Source: Siphonodentalium dalli (taxonomy: Eukaryota > Mollusca > Scaphopoda > Gadilida > Siphonodentaliidae). From it: 64,000 nt of DNA. Positions 34,497 to 45,394 of this stretch are shown piece by piece. Under the pieces are notes generated by a model. It had not been told where the DNA came from and made no database searches. It saw only the letters and a list, made by a program, of their open reading frames with translations. The stretch spans positions 153,661,152 to 153,725,151 of the forward strand of contig CP136066.1 in the NCBI GenBank assembly GCA_032622095.1, in the 5' to 3' direction. Each line of letters opens with the position of its first letter. Within the stretch, counting starts at the first letter, position 1. The position numbers and the translations under genes are program-made.

Positions 34497-34518
34497 TTAA
34501 AAAGACAATACTGAGATA

Positions 34519-35104
34519 CAGGGTCCGCGCTGGCCCGAAATTGACTTTTGCCAAATGAAAATGTTTTTTGCCAAATGCTGTTAGAAGTTGCCAAATGCTA
34601 TCATTTTCTACACATTGTGTCTTTTATTTTGATTATTTCAACAATCGCTGCTTGAGTGACCTTTGATATAGATAGGAAAGCAGTTCATTATTAATAATTC
34701 TCGCCTCTATATTTGGGTTTATCATAGAACAATAAACCAACAGCATAACAATGAAATTGTAGAAGAATTTCTTTATCAGAAAGGCACATCGAAACAAAGA
34801 GGATTAGCTATGTAAACACCACCACCAGACATACTAGTAAACCCTCCACCTGTTGATACTAATGATATCAGATTAACTGCATCTTGATAGAGGTGTTAAC
34901 TTTTCATAATTTATAAATCGCCACCAATAATACAATTAATGAAAGAGTATCCGCCAATGAGTGGTATTGGTTGACAGATATTATTACACTTTCTTGGGGA
35001 ATCAAAAGTGACTTGCCAAATGTTTTGCCAAATGAAAATATTTTTTGCCAAATGTGAATTATTTTTGCCATTAGAAAATTTGGCAAGTGGCAGCACGAAC
35101 CCTG
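34519..35104. mobile_element. hAT-like element with perfect 8-bp target duplication
   Basis: CTGAGATA occurs at 34511-34518 and again at 35105-35112. The ends are CAGGGTCCGCGCTGGC and GCAGCACGAACCCTG, imperfect inverted repeats. Inside both ends the motif TTTGCCAAATG is repeated several times as subterminal repeats, likely transposase-binding sites by analogy with other hAT elements. No transposase gene. Confidence 0.85.
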
Positions 35105-35161
35105 CTGAGATATACATAACCATGGTAAATGAAACATAGCGTGATTATGTACTATGTTTTG

Positions 35162-35303
35162 AATCTGATGACTCATCAATCATAAATGTTCCCATCTGTC
35201 TGTATTGAAAGCTAGTTTATGTCATAATGTGACTATGTATATTATGATGGGCTTGTTACATTATCACAATATTATAATTATCATCCTCCTTTAGGAAGTT
35301 CAA
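35162..35303. repeat. Copy of segment 31622-31765
   Basis: Same blocks in the same order, ending near TTATAATTATCATCCTCC. Confidence 0.7.
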
Positions 35304-35379
35304 TCTAAATTCAAATAATGTTTGAAAATCACAGTTGATGGTGTGCTCTTATTCCATTTGATAATTAAGCTTGTGTTTA

Positions 35380-35690
35380 TAAATAAACCACAGATAAAGG
35401 TCCTAGCACAAAATACAGTTCAAATTCGAATTAGGATTCCGCCCGTCAATTTACTCCAGGCCTTTTGTTGGAATTTGCTCTCAATTTTATTTGTTTCCGG
35501 ATGATAACTTTAGTAAGACTGAACTGAATGGAATGAAATTTGGTATGTGGTTTACTAGGAGAAAATGCAGGTCAAGTACGAATCTATGTCTTTGCATCAT
35601 CACATCAGATGGGCCTTTGTTCATGTCTACGTTTTGGAAAACCACGGGTGTATTTTGCCACGCCCTAGCGATGCTCTTGTTAAGTATTTA
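35380..35690 (+). repeat. GATAACTTTAGTAA family fragment with terminal sequence
   Basis: GGATGATAACTTTAGTAAGA, CTGAACTGAATGGAATG, then AAAACCACGGGTGTATTTTG and GCCACGCCCTAGCGATGCTC. See also 25,110-25,625. Confidence 0.6.
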
Positions 35691-36194
35691 TATGATATAT
35701 ATATGTAACGTACTATTCAATTGTGAAACAATACACTACATCAAACCATGCAGTTGAAATCATGCAAAATTGTTCCAGACATCTGGATTATAAAAGTTTT
35801 AGTTTTCTCATATTTAAATGTATTCATTGTCTTGTCCATGTGACTTCAGTAAATTTATTTCACTTTTCTTGTGCCATAATTATTATATATTCTGTTGTTT
35901 TTTTTCTAGTTTACACAGGTTTACATATTATTGATTAAATATACTTTTACAACATGTTATATATTATATCTATTTATACGGCATAGCTATGTCATATTGT
36001 TTGAAAGTTATTTGTGTATCGTCTTGGTTCACTATCATTTGTTAGGAGACTATATATATAATAAAATGTAATAAAATAAAATGTGTTTTATGACCGACAT
36101 GGAAGATACCACAGGGCTGGATTCCTTGTGGCTAAATTGGTGGTTTTTATGTTTGTTGATTTGAGTACTGTAACTAGGATCAAGCCTGAGTTTA

Positions 36195-36410
36195 GTGTGC
36201 CTGTCATTTGCAGAATGTGGTCCCCAGAGGGTGAATTTAGTGACGCTATCCCACATAGCGGATTAGTTTAGTTTCAGTTTAGTTTCTCTATACCCCCAAA
36301 TTGGCAGATGACACATCGCATAATCGAGGTTCCCAATGGGTGTACATCATAATATTCACCATTTGGGAACTTCAATCTGAGTCTATGTCTCCCATTAGAG
36401 CCCGAAGGCG
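36195..36410. repeat. GAATGAGGTCCCC family, two partial pieces
   Basis: GCAGAATGTGGTCCCCAGAG with GTGAATTTAGTGACGC, then a second hairpin from AATCGAGGTTCCCAATGGG to CATTTGGGAACTTCAATC. Confidence 0.6.
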
Positions 36411-36414
36411 CCAT

Positions 36415-36490
36415 CGCACGCCGCCAGCCATATTGGCCACAAGCCGCCGCCAGCCATATTGGCCACAAGCCGCCACCAGCCATATTATCT
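36415..36490. repeat. Short ~25-bp tandem, CpG-rich
   Basis: CGCCGCCAGCCATATTGGCC and ACAAGC repeat about three times (the last unit ends at TATTATC). Confidence 0.7.
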
Positions 36491-36599
36491 CTAACGCCAG
36501 GGCTTATTTAAAAAATCTCCGCCGCCGGAATTGTAAAATGGCTGAGCCGTGTGCATGGGCTTATATGTCAAACACAACTGTACTGTGAATCTCAAAGAA

Positions 36600-37284
36600 T
36601 TAAACCGCATTGCCTAATATTGGCATACTCGCATGGACACGGCATGGTTGTTATATTATCAGAACACCGGGCCCCTTAATGTGGAATAGACTATCCCAAT
36701 GCATGCTTTCATATAACTGAATGGGCGCATCCATTCGGTATTGAAAGGGTTAAAATATAAATTGTTTATATCGACACGACTCAGTCTCAGACATCGCTGG
36801 CATTTGTCAATATATACACATAATAGAAAATAGTTTTAAATATTATATATCATTACTATCGGGTTCATCATTCAATGATGCATGCATATATCGCAAGATG
36901 CCAGTGATGATAGCAGTCTGAAGTCGACAGAAGTCCCAATGTAACTTATACCGATTAGATGAGAAACTACATAGTATATCCATGCCAGTCCTTCATGTAT
37001 TTTCGCCATAATGGAAAAGCCCAACATCAAAATATTACGTGTGGTCTGGAATTCTACGGGTTCACCACAAACGCTAAAACAAACGGGGTCTTTAACCGGG
37101 CATTCGGAACATTTCGGAAACGAAAATACGCTGAATGATAACATCTCAGCCGCCATATTTTGTCAGCCACGAACGTCGCGACTCAGCCGGCTAAGCTAGC
37201 TAACCAGCCACGAAATCGGTTGAGCCAGCCGCGAAAACTATTTGTCGTGGCTTCGGGGTCTATCTCCCATAGCAGATGAGGCTA
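36600..37284. other. No supported gene; one GC-richer patch
   Basis: A TATTGAAAGGG|TTAA end near 36,740 resembles a decayed TTAA-element end. At 37,140-37,260 several GCCACGAA/GCCGCGAA motifs occur. Nothing else is supported. Confidence 0.35.
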
Positions 37285-37563
37285 TGCAGAATGAGGTCCC
37301 CAGAGGGTGAATTTGGTGATTCTAGCCTGTTATGCGGGATAACATCACTAAATTCACCCTTTTCATATAAAATTATATGTTTTAAGATTTTGGTAAAGAT
37401 AACCTCTCCAGGTATTTTTTATGCCCATTGTGTAGGTATTGATCAAGGCCTCGATATAGTGTCTGACATTTGCAGAATGAGGTCCCCAGAGTTTGAATTT
37501 GATGCTACCCCTCACATTGGGCTAGCATCACCAAACTCACCCTGTGGGGACCTCATTGTGCTT
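37285..37563. repeat. Two GAATGAGGTCCCC hairpins beside the palindrome
   Basis: Pieces at 37285-37362 and 37470-37563. The second ends TGGGGACCTCATTGTGCTTA, 15 bp before the left palindrome arm. A family member also borders the right arm (42,640-42,950). Confidence 0.7.
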
Positions 37564-37689
37564 AGGCCACATTAGTTGGTCTCAGAAACACGCTCCGTAG
37601 GGAAATGGTGTTCACTTTATATTGAGAATGGTTTCTAGGGTACTTTTCGATGAGGAATTTCATGGTGCCGGCTGATTTTTGAAAAAAGG

Positions 37690-38280
37690 TGCCCACGTTA
37701 GGGTTTTAGGGGCCTGAACCCCAATTACGGGTTTCAGCCCTTTTTCCTCAGATTTCACACCAATAAATAATATTTGTTAGTTCAATTCACTTAAATGTAG
37801 TAAGCAGCCATTAATGCTCATCATATTCCAGCGAAATTTTTGTAAAAAGAACCAAAATTAGGGTTTTAGCAGCCTGAACCCCAATTTTGGGGTTCAGCCC
37901 TTATTCCCCAGATTGTATGCCTAAAAATATATTTGATTCTCCCCAATAAGTTTAATTTACTATGCAATAATATTGATATTATTTGTACCATTTTTTAAGA
38001 TAGTTTTAAGTTCTAAAATCAGGGTTTCAGGGGCCTGAACCCCAATTTTGGGTTTCAAACTTTTTGGTCAAATTTGACATCCTAGATAAATAATTTTTCT
38101 GTCTCTTTCACTTCAATTTAGTAGTAATTATCATTTCTAGTGTTGGTGCTGATAGGATATTGCCCAAATTGTCACAAAAATAGGGTTTATGGGTCTGAAC
38201 CCCCAATATTGAGGGTCTGAACCCCAATTTTGATGTTCTGCCCTAAAAACCCTAAATTGTGGGCCAGTTTTCCAGAATTG
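37690..38280. repeat. ~160-bp spaced GGGTTTTAG/CCCCAATTTTGGGG repeats (left arm)
   Basis: Four degenerate units, each with TTAGGGTTTTAG, GCCTGAACCCCAATTTTGGG and TTCAGCCC-like text that is itself palindromic. They are mirrored in the right arm. Confidence 0.65.
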
Positions 38281-38640
38281 GCACTTTCTTCCAACTTATA
38301 ATCCAAGCTACAGCTTCAAATACAGTTAGTATATCCTGTCCCAATTATTTGAACAAATTATATCCATTTAACACCCAAAAATGTATAATAAAGATATAGA
38401 AAGCTCATTTTCTTTAAGATATTTGATGAATTGGCTTGTGTAGATCTTCAATACGATAGATAAAACGACTAATCAAGTAATTTACAATTCAGGAAACTAT
38501 GTTCCATCATATCTGGTTTTTCCTAATTTTTGTTTAGCATTGTTCAGCTTCCTATTCCATGTTTTTTGAATTATGGTCAACTTTGAAAAGTTCCAGAAGC
38601 ACAAATTTTGAATACTGAAAATCAATCTGGAGTTACAAAT

Positions 38641-39676
38641 ATGGAAGGTGAGTAAAATATAGCATTGAAACAATCAATTGTTATGTTAATATATACATTG
38701 GGAGTGTTTATTTGATGAAATGAGTCCAAACAACATATTGAAATACAATTTGAGCTTTTTTCATAGTATGTGCATGTACATCTATCTACAAGGTCAATGT
38801 TAGAGAAATATTTTTCACAAATAATTTTGTGACATGCATGTATCATGATTTAAGCAAATGTTCATTTTTCTAAACCCTACTCTAACAATTTAAGCGGAGA
38901 AAAATTTAATTCAAATGACTATGGCTTACTTAACCCTTATCTGTTGAAAAAAGTATGGAAAGCCATTTCGTTAATAATTAAATTAATTTAGTAATATTTA
39001 ACTCAAGATTAACTCTTTCAAGATGGGAGCTGCGCAGGTGCATCATTAAGAACCATGTGCCAGTGCTTTATCTTATCTATGTGAATTGCCCATACATTGG
39101 CACAGGGTTTTCAGGAAGCTCCAGTCATGAAAGGGTTAAGCAAAATTAATATCTGTAATGTTTCCAACTCTAATCTTCTGACTATTCTTCTAATTTCAGA
39201 TGCTGATAAGTCACCAGTGGTGGAAGATGAGAGTCACCAAGATAGTGCAGGTGTTCAAAGCACTGATGATTACTTTATACCGGAACCAAAATTCACAGCG
39301 ACACATGTTGCTCATGGCAGGGTGATGAGCCAGATATGTTTCACTGGTTGTGACAAAAAAAAACAGTAAGAGGGCAGGATTTCAGAAGATTACTGACAAT
39401 GACAAATTTGAAAGTTTTGCCGAACAATGGAAGAGTGTTATTCATTCATACAATAAAGATCATGAAATGGTGAATTGGACAGATCCGAGAGAAAAATGGG
39501 CTCATAAACAGTGCAAGTCCTTCTTTTTCATGTTTTTTCATGTTTTTCTGTTTCATCACCCACGGTTCGACGCAGTTCTAGTAGAGTTCTAAAGTACACA
39601 TCATCATGGAAGAATGAGGAGAAGAAGAGTTGCATTATATGTAATAAGGACATATACACCAAAGGAAGACTAATTC
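38641..39676 (+). pseudogene. Two-exon gene fragment, left palindrome copy
   Basis: A possible first exon is ATGGAAG (38641-38647) before GTGAGT. The second exon starts at 39200 after TTCTTCTAATTTCAG, and phase 1 joins ATG-GAA-G to AT to give M-E-D. It encodes DADKSPVVEDESHQDSAGV, later ICFTGCDKK, then a run of nine A's changes frame. The next frame continues KRAGFQKITDNDKFESFAEQ and WTDPREKWAHKQCKS. A third, in another frame after a deletion, holds SWKNEEKKSCIICNKDIYTK GRL. Cys pairs (C-x2-C) and the W-x-H-x-x-C run recall Cys/His segments at the front of uncharacterised transposon-linked proteins; no firm family. The fragment is cut at the palindrome spacer. Confidence 0.6.
39013..39135. 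mobile_element. Short CCCTTTCATGA-type TTAA element (left arm, in the fragment's intron)
   Basis: TTAA at 39009-39012 and 39136-39139; left CTCTTTCAAGATGGGAGC, right CCAGTCATGAAAGGG. It pairs with 40342-40468 in the other arm, so insertion preceded palindrome formation. Confidence 0.75.
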
Positions 39677-40341
39677 TTTCAATGTAGTTTCAACTTTCTG
39701 TGTTATTGTAATTGTTTGTACAGGAATTAGTCTTCCTTTGGTGTATATGTCCTTATTACATATACTAGTAATGCAACTCTTCTTCTCCTCATTCTTCCAT
39801 GATGATGTGTACTTTAGAACTCTCCTAGCACTGCGTCAAACCATGGATGATGAAACAGAATCATTTGAATTTAGTTTGTCCTGGATTTGGTTAACTTTCG
39901 GAGATGATTGTGGAGGCGATAGTATTTTATGTTGTGACTTTATGTGAGCTTCTTCGAAAAAGGAGTGACTTGCACTGTTTATGAGCCCATTTTTCTCTCG
40001 GATCTGTCCAATTCACCATTTCATGAACTTTATTGTATGAATGAATAACACTCTTCCATTGTTCGGCAAAACTTTCAAATTTGCCATTGTCAGTAAACTT
40101 CTGAAATCTTGCCCTCTTACTGTTTTTTTGTCACAACCAGTGAAACATATCTGGCACATCACCCTGCCATGAGCAACATGTGTCGCTGTGAATTTTGGTT
40201 CCGGTAAATAATCATTAGTGCTTTGAACACCTGCACTATCTTGGTGACTCTCATCTTCCACCACTGGTGACTTATCAGCATCTGAAATTAGAAGCATAGT
40301 CAGAAGATTAGAGTTGGAAAAATTTCATTAATTTTGCTTAA

Positions 40342-40468
40342 CCATTTCATGACTGGAGCTTCCTGAAAATCCTGTGCCAATCAATGTATGGGCAATTCAC
40401 ATAGATAAGATAAAGAACTGGCACATGGTTCTTAATGATGCACCTGCGCAGCTCCCATCTTGAAAGAG
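40342..40468. mobile_element. Short CCCTTTCATGA-type TTAA element (right arm)
   Basis: TTAA at 40338-40341 and 40469-40472; reverse-complement partner of 39013-39135. Confidence 0.75.
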
Positions 40469-40631
40469 TTAATCTTGAGTTAAATATTACTAAATTAATT
40501 TAATTATTAACGAAATGGCTTTCCATACTTTTTTCAACAGATAAGGGTTAAGTAAGCCATAGTCATTTGAATTAAATTTTTCTCCGCTTATATTGTTAGA
40601 GTAGGGTTTAGAAAAATGAACATTTGCTTAA

Positions 40632-41372
40632 CTCTTTCGCTGCCACCCCGCCACACGGACATGCTCCCCAGTGCCAAGCATTCTGGGTGTAAATACAAGT
40701 ATTTTATGTATATGTGGGTAATGCAATGCCTATCGGGTAATTATCGGTGTATTTAGTTGAAACTTCACATGTGGGTATATATGACAATGACCTATCACCT
40801 GCCCCGACATGGAGATCCATTCAAGGTCAAAGCCTTTGGGTCACGTGCCATTGACGGCCATCTTGGATTTGCTTTAATTTATGTTTTTCAGTAATTTTTT
40901 TCAATTCATATATGATTAAATGTTTGTTTTTTGTTCTATTGTTCTATCCCATTAATTAATGCTTCACCGGTTAATCATATTCCGGCTACTATTCCGTATT
41001 TTTCACCGACCTCATTCCGACATAATTTTTGGACGCTAAACTGATCAGCAGAAAGGAGGCCGCCAAGTCAATTATGATGTTTATTTTCCACTCATATATC
41101 GTATCCCATGCACCAAAAGTTAATTTGTCAATGGTATATTCGGTCTCGGACTGTACTCATAGAACTTCAGGAGTAGCATGACTTTGACTGACCTTTCTTC
41201 TAAATTGTCAGCGCACACCAGCACTCTACATAAAATAAATGAACCCCCGTTGTAATGCAACAAAACAATATAATTACGACCCGTAAACCAGGTGCACCCC
41301 CCGAACTCGCATAAATGCGTATTTGGCAGCGACTGGGTAACTCGCATTTATGCGAGCTTGGCATCGAAAGAG
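40632..41372. mobile_element. TTAA-flanked 741-bp element (piggyBac-like, non-autonomous)
   Basis: TTAA at 40628-40631 and 41373-41376. The ends CTCTTTCGCTGCC and GGCATCGAAAGAG are 13-bp inverted repeats with one mismatch. The left arm has the uninterrupted site (GCAAATG next to a single TTAA), so borders are certain. Subterminal palindromic text (CTCGCATTTATGCGAGC) lies at the right. No transposase. TTAA duplication is typical of piggyBac-type elements (known); family assignment is inferred. Confidence 0.9.
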
Positions 41373-42639
41373 TTAAATCATGATATGTCACAAAATTATT
41401 TGTGAAAAATATTTCTCTAACATTGACCTTGTAGATGTACATGCACATACTATGAAAAAAGCTCAAATTGTATCTCAATATTTTGTTTGGACTCATTTCA
41501 TCAAATAAACACTCCCAATGTATATATTAACATAACAATTGATTGTTTCAATGCTATATTTTACTCACCTTCCATATTTGTAACTCCAGATTGATTTTCA
41601 GTATTCAAAATTTGTGCTTCTGGAACTTTTCAAAGTTGACCATAATTCAAAAAACATCTGGAAGCGGAACAATGCTAAACAAAATTTTTGGAATATCCAG
41701 ATATAATGGAACATAGTTTCCTGAATTGGAAATTACTTGATTAGTCGTTTTATCTATCGTATTGAAGATTTACACAAGCCAATTCATCAAATATCTTAAT
41801 GAAAATGAGCTTTCTATATCTTTATTATACATTTTTGGGTGTTAAATGGATATAATTTGTTCAAATAATTGGGACAGGATATACTAACTGTATTTGAAGC
41901 TGTAGCTTGGATTATAAGTTGGAAGAAAGTGCCAATTCTGGAAAACTGGCCCACAATTTAGGGTTTTTAGGGCAGAACATCAAAATTGGGGTTCAGACCC
42001 TCAATATTGGGGGTTCAGACCCATAAACCCTAATTTTGTGACAATTTGGGCAATATCCTATCAGCACCAACACTAGAAATGATAATTACTACTAAATTGA
42101 AGTGAAAGAGACAGAAAAATTATTTATCTAGGATGTCAAATTTGACCAAAAAGTTTGAAACCCAAAATTGGGGTTCAGGCCCCTGAAACCCTGATTTTAG
42201 AACTTAAAACTATCTTAAAAAATGGTACAAAGAATATCAATATTATTGCATAGTAAATTAAACTTATTGGGGAGAATCAAATATATTTTTAGGCATACAA
42301 TCTGGGGAATAAGGGCTGAACCCCAAAATTGGGGTTCAGGCTGCTAAAACCCTAATTTTGGTTCTTTTTACCAAAATTTCGCTGGAATATGATGAGCATT
42401 AATGTCTGCTTACTACATTTAAGTGAATTGAACTAACAAATATTATTTATTGGTGTGAAATCTGAGAAAAAAGGGCTGAAACCCAAAATTGGAGTGCAGG
42501 CCCCTAAAACCCTAACTTGGGCACCTTTTTTCAAAAATCGGCCGGCACCATGAAATTCCTCATTGAAAAGTACCCTAGAAACCATTCTCAATAAAAAGTG
42601 AACACCATTTCCCTACGGAGCGTGTTTCTGAGACCGACT

Positions 42640-42950
42640 ACATCTTCTGGGAAGTATCTGTAGTCTCAAATTAACTTTGTTTTTAGTTTCTTTTCCCTTC
42701 TGTTCAGTTTCAATATCCCCTAATTTGCAGAAGATAAATGCATAATCGAGGTGACCAATGGTGCATGAACATCACCAACTTCAATTGGGGAACTTCAATC
42801 TGATTCTAGGTCTCCCATAGCAGTTGAACCTAAGCATAATGAGGTTCCCAGAGAGTGAATTTGGTAATGCTAGCCTGCTGTAAGAGATAGCATCACTAAA
42901 TTCACCCTCTGGGGACCTCATTCTGCAAATGTCAGACACACTATATCCAG
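42640..42950. repeat. Longer GAATGAGGTCCCC family member right of the palindrome
   Basis: CATCTTCTGGGAAGTATCTG, TTTGCAGAAGATAAATGCAT, AGGTCTCCCATAGCAG, then the hairpin from CATAATGAGGTTCCCAGAG to CTCTGGGGACCTCATTCTGC. Confidence 0.7.
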
Positions 42951-42959
42951 ACTTGTATT

Positions 42960-43415
42960 GATAACCCATCATCTATAAAAATTTCAGCAGCATCTGAAGC
43001 AATGTATATGATGGCAATATGTCAATTCGTGCACACAATTTAAAGATGGTCTATTTCTTCTGGGCCATAATTACAACAACAACATAATTTTTATAAAACC
43101 CGATTTCAAGATTACAAATACCTTTTTCTGTAAAGCAATTGATGAAGTTGACGTTACATATTACTGTATTTTCTAAGGAATTTGTCTGTCTTGGCTATCA
43201 GATGATCTGCTTTGCCCAAACCATCGGTTGGATCGAACTGGATGTATCTGGCAGCAGAAATGAAGAACTAATCTCGCCTTGATGGTGAAGAACTAATCTT
43301 GCCTTCATGGTTCTGCGAATTGGATGATTTGGAGGGGCTAACCCCTGGATTGTTGAAAGGGTCAATAGGTCCTTTCCTTAACCTCATCATGGTGAAGAAC
43401 TAATCTTGCTTTTAT
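42960..43415. other. No supported gene
   Basis: The text GGTGAAGAACTAATCTTGCC appears two to three times between 43,280 and 43,412, a small local repeat. Confidence 0.4.
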
Positions 43416-43480
43416 ACCCCCACGAACAAGGTGAATGGGGAGTATACTGGATTACATGCATCCAGTTCTCCATCCATGTC
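43416..43480. repeat. Left end of a CCCCC-type element
   Basis: TATACCCCCACGAACAAGG with GGGGAGTATACTGG resembles the left ends at 5315 and 14572; no right end was found. Confidence 0.5.
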
Positions 43481-43795
43481 TATCATTTTATCAGATCTCA
43501 ATAAAATTTGGTAAGGATGTTGTCCATTGCGAGGTCTTTCAGAGAAATATCCAATGGTGTTGCTTGATTTTCTGTTCTAGAGTTTATATTCCTCTTTATT
43601 CATCTGAACATGTTACTTATTCATCCATTTACACAATCTTAGATAAACAATTTTACTCTTTTCATTAATAACTGGTTTCTTGAAATCAGTTATAAAATTG
43701 TCGCAATACACTTGCATGGTTTATGACCTATTAAAAATTCATTTGGATTGTGTGTTTAATAATAGAGAATAAAAGCTCCAAAAGAGAGCCTGTTT

Positions 43796-43985
43796 CAGTT
43801 ATCTATGTATATAAAAGAGTAGGATCTGTCTGTTTGTCTGTCTGTTCGGATTTTTCTCCAATACCTCTAGACCGATTTCAACCAAATATAATGGCGTTAG
43901 TTTTTCAAAATTTGGATTTAAAAAAAGCCATGTGGTCAATCTAAAAACAAAACAGTTAATTAAAAAAAATGTAAATTTCAGTTCC
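43796..43985. repeat. CTGTCTGTCTGTT element fragment
   Basis: TATATAAAAGAGTAGGATCT, CTGTTTGTCTGTCTGTTCGG and CTAGACCGATTTCAACCAAA are typical of a dispersed element start; partial. Confidence 0.45.
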
Positions 43986-44289
43986 ACGCGCATTTCAAGA
44001 TAGGCCTACCCCTTGATCACCAACCGACCCAGTCAAACGTGCCAGAAACAGACTTTTATACACCCCCCGTATATATAACACATTTATGCATATACCAGAT
44101 ATTTAGGCATAAAAATGCTACCGGTACCGTGTACTAGTAATGAATATAAGAACTAAAGTTTTTCGTAGTGAATATATTTTTACAGACTTATTTATTGGCA
44201 CATTTACCCTGATAAATGTCAAGCGATTTTAAAGAGATAGATAGGCCCTACATTATTTATTCACATTAATGCTATTTTTGAAAATAGGC

Positions 44290-44720
44290 ACTATAATAAT
44301 TGGTTGACCCCTCGGAGCTTAAACTTTGTACATATGGGTAATTTGACCTGGGGAATCTTATTAGATAGGTCCCGTTGACCTCAGATATCTTAAAAGGGAA
44401 GTAATATTTAATTTAACTAAATAATTAATTATATACCCAAAATGGTTGCAGTCTAGCTGGTTGGTGAAAATTTAAACATTGGGATAAATGACCCGTATAG
44501 TGTCATGAGATAGATGCCGTTGCCCTCAGACAAGTTCAAGGGGACAATATGAGCAATAAATAGTGTTCCTTATCAGCTTAAAAGATATGTAGGAAATTGG
44601 TACAGATGGGTCACCTGACCAGGGGAATGTCATGGGATAGGTGCCTTTGACCTCAGCTAACTTAAAGGGGAACTCATAAATTATATGAGCGTTTATTATC
44701 AGTCCAGAAGCAGATTGTCA
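44290..44720 (+). repeat. Degenerate tandem units, TCATGGGATAGGTGCC
   Basis: About three to four units near 120-150 bp with GGGTCA-CTGACC, GGGGAATNTCATNAGATAGG and TTGACCTCAG. Confidence 0.55.
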
Positions 44721-45394
44721 TGGGATAGGTTAATAATAGTAATATATTAACCAATCAAACCCAGCAGCGCAAGACAATTAAAGTTAAACAACAAATGTGC
44801 CATTTTGAAAATCGAAAGCATCATTTACAAATAATTCAACAAATAAATCTTCTTAGATGATGATAGGCCTATGCTTGTCTAGCTAGCTGCTAGAGTTTGG
44901 AAACTGGTTCAACATGTATGCCTGGAGTGAAATCATATGCCTAGCCCGCAAAAGTCCACAATTTGCACAAGAATGATGATCAAAGGCACCTTGGAATTTA
45001 GTGGCAACTTGTAAGTCGCACCGTACTTCACAATGCCTAACATTAAGTACTGCAACTAAAAATCCAACATACCCCACTCATCAGCATTATTTGCTTAAAA
45101 CCAATAGGCCATACATTACATAGGCCTACTTTTAACAACAGACCAGATGGTAAATCCCATTAATATAGACCTATAGTTGGGAATGCATGTGCCAAATCGT
45201 GTTTTGTGAAGTTGAATGACATTGGTTATTGTACAGTCTACAACAAGCAACTTGCAACAAGCATGTCCACTTCGGCTTTCCATACTTGAGATCCGTGCAC
45301 ATGTCCAAAGTGAAACTACTAGTTTACAACTAAACTTCCGGTGAAACTTTGAAAGACGATTGGAATTAGTGGGCGTAATCAACCCGTTCATTCA

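Larger units (their letters stand above)
33100..34498. repeat. Tandem duplication, ~700-bp period
   Basis: The block starting CAGGTGAATGCAAAACC at 33,101 is repeated from 33,801. Each holds the CACTGAGAGGC cluster, ATCTCAACCAAAATATCTGT and one CCCTTTCATGA element (33556-33796 and 34256-34496), both flanked by TTAA. The two copies differ at scattered bases only. Confidence 0.85.
39723..41575 (-). pseudogene. Two-exon gene fragment, right palindrome copy
   Basis: Mirror of the left copy: minus-strand ATG at 41575-41573 with donor after 41569, second exon from 40281 downward. It encodes SDADKSPVVEDESHQDSAG with minor changes. Here the A-run has seven A's, shifting frame the other way. This copy keeps about 80 bp missing on the left (EEAHIKSQHKILSPPQSSPK is readable) but reaches a stop before the Cys-rich segment, which itself has a few extra bases at CIIC. 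It is convergent with the left copy. Its intron carries both a short TTAA element and the 741-bp insertion. Confidence 0.6.
37578..42635. repeat. Large palindrome: arms 37578-39676 and 39723-42635, 46-bp spacer
   Basis: The outer ends are GGTCTCAGAAACACGCTCCG and its exact complement at 42,616-42,635. The inner ends are AAAGGAAGACTAATTC (39661-39676) and GAATTAGTCTTCCTTT (39723-39738). Text between pairs throughout, including the CCTGAACCCCAATTTTGGGG repeats (~37,690-38,280 and ~41,945-42,530), the gene fragment and a short TTAA-element. The right arm is longer because of a 741-bp insertion and because the left arm lost about 80 bp of the gene fragment. Confidence 0.9.
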
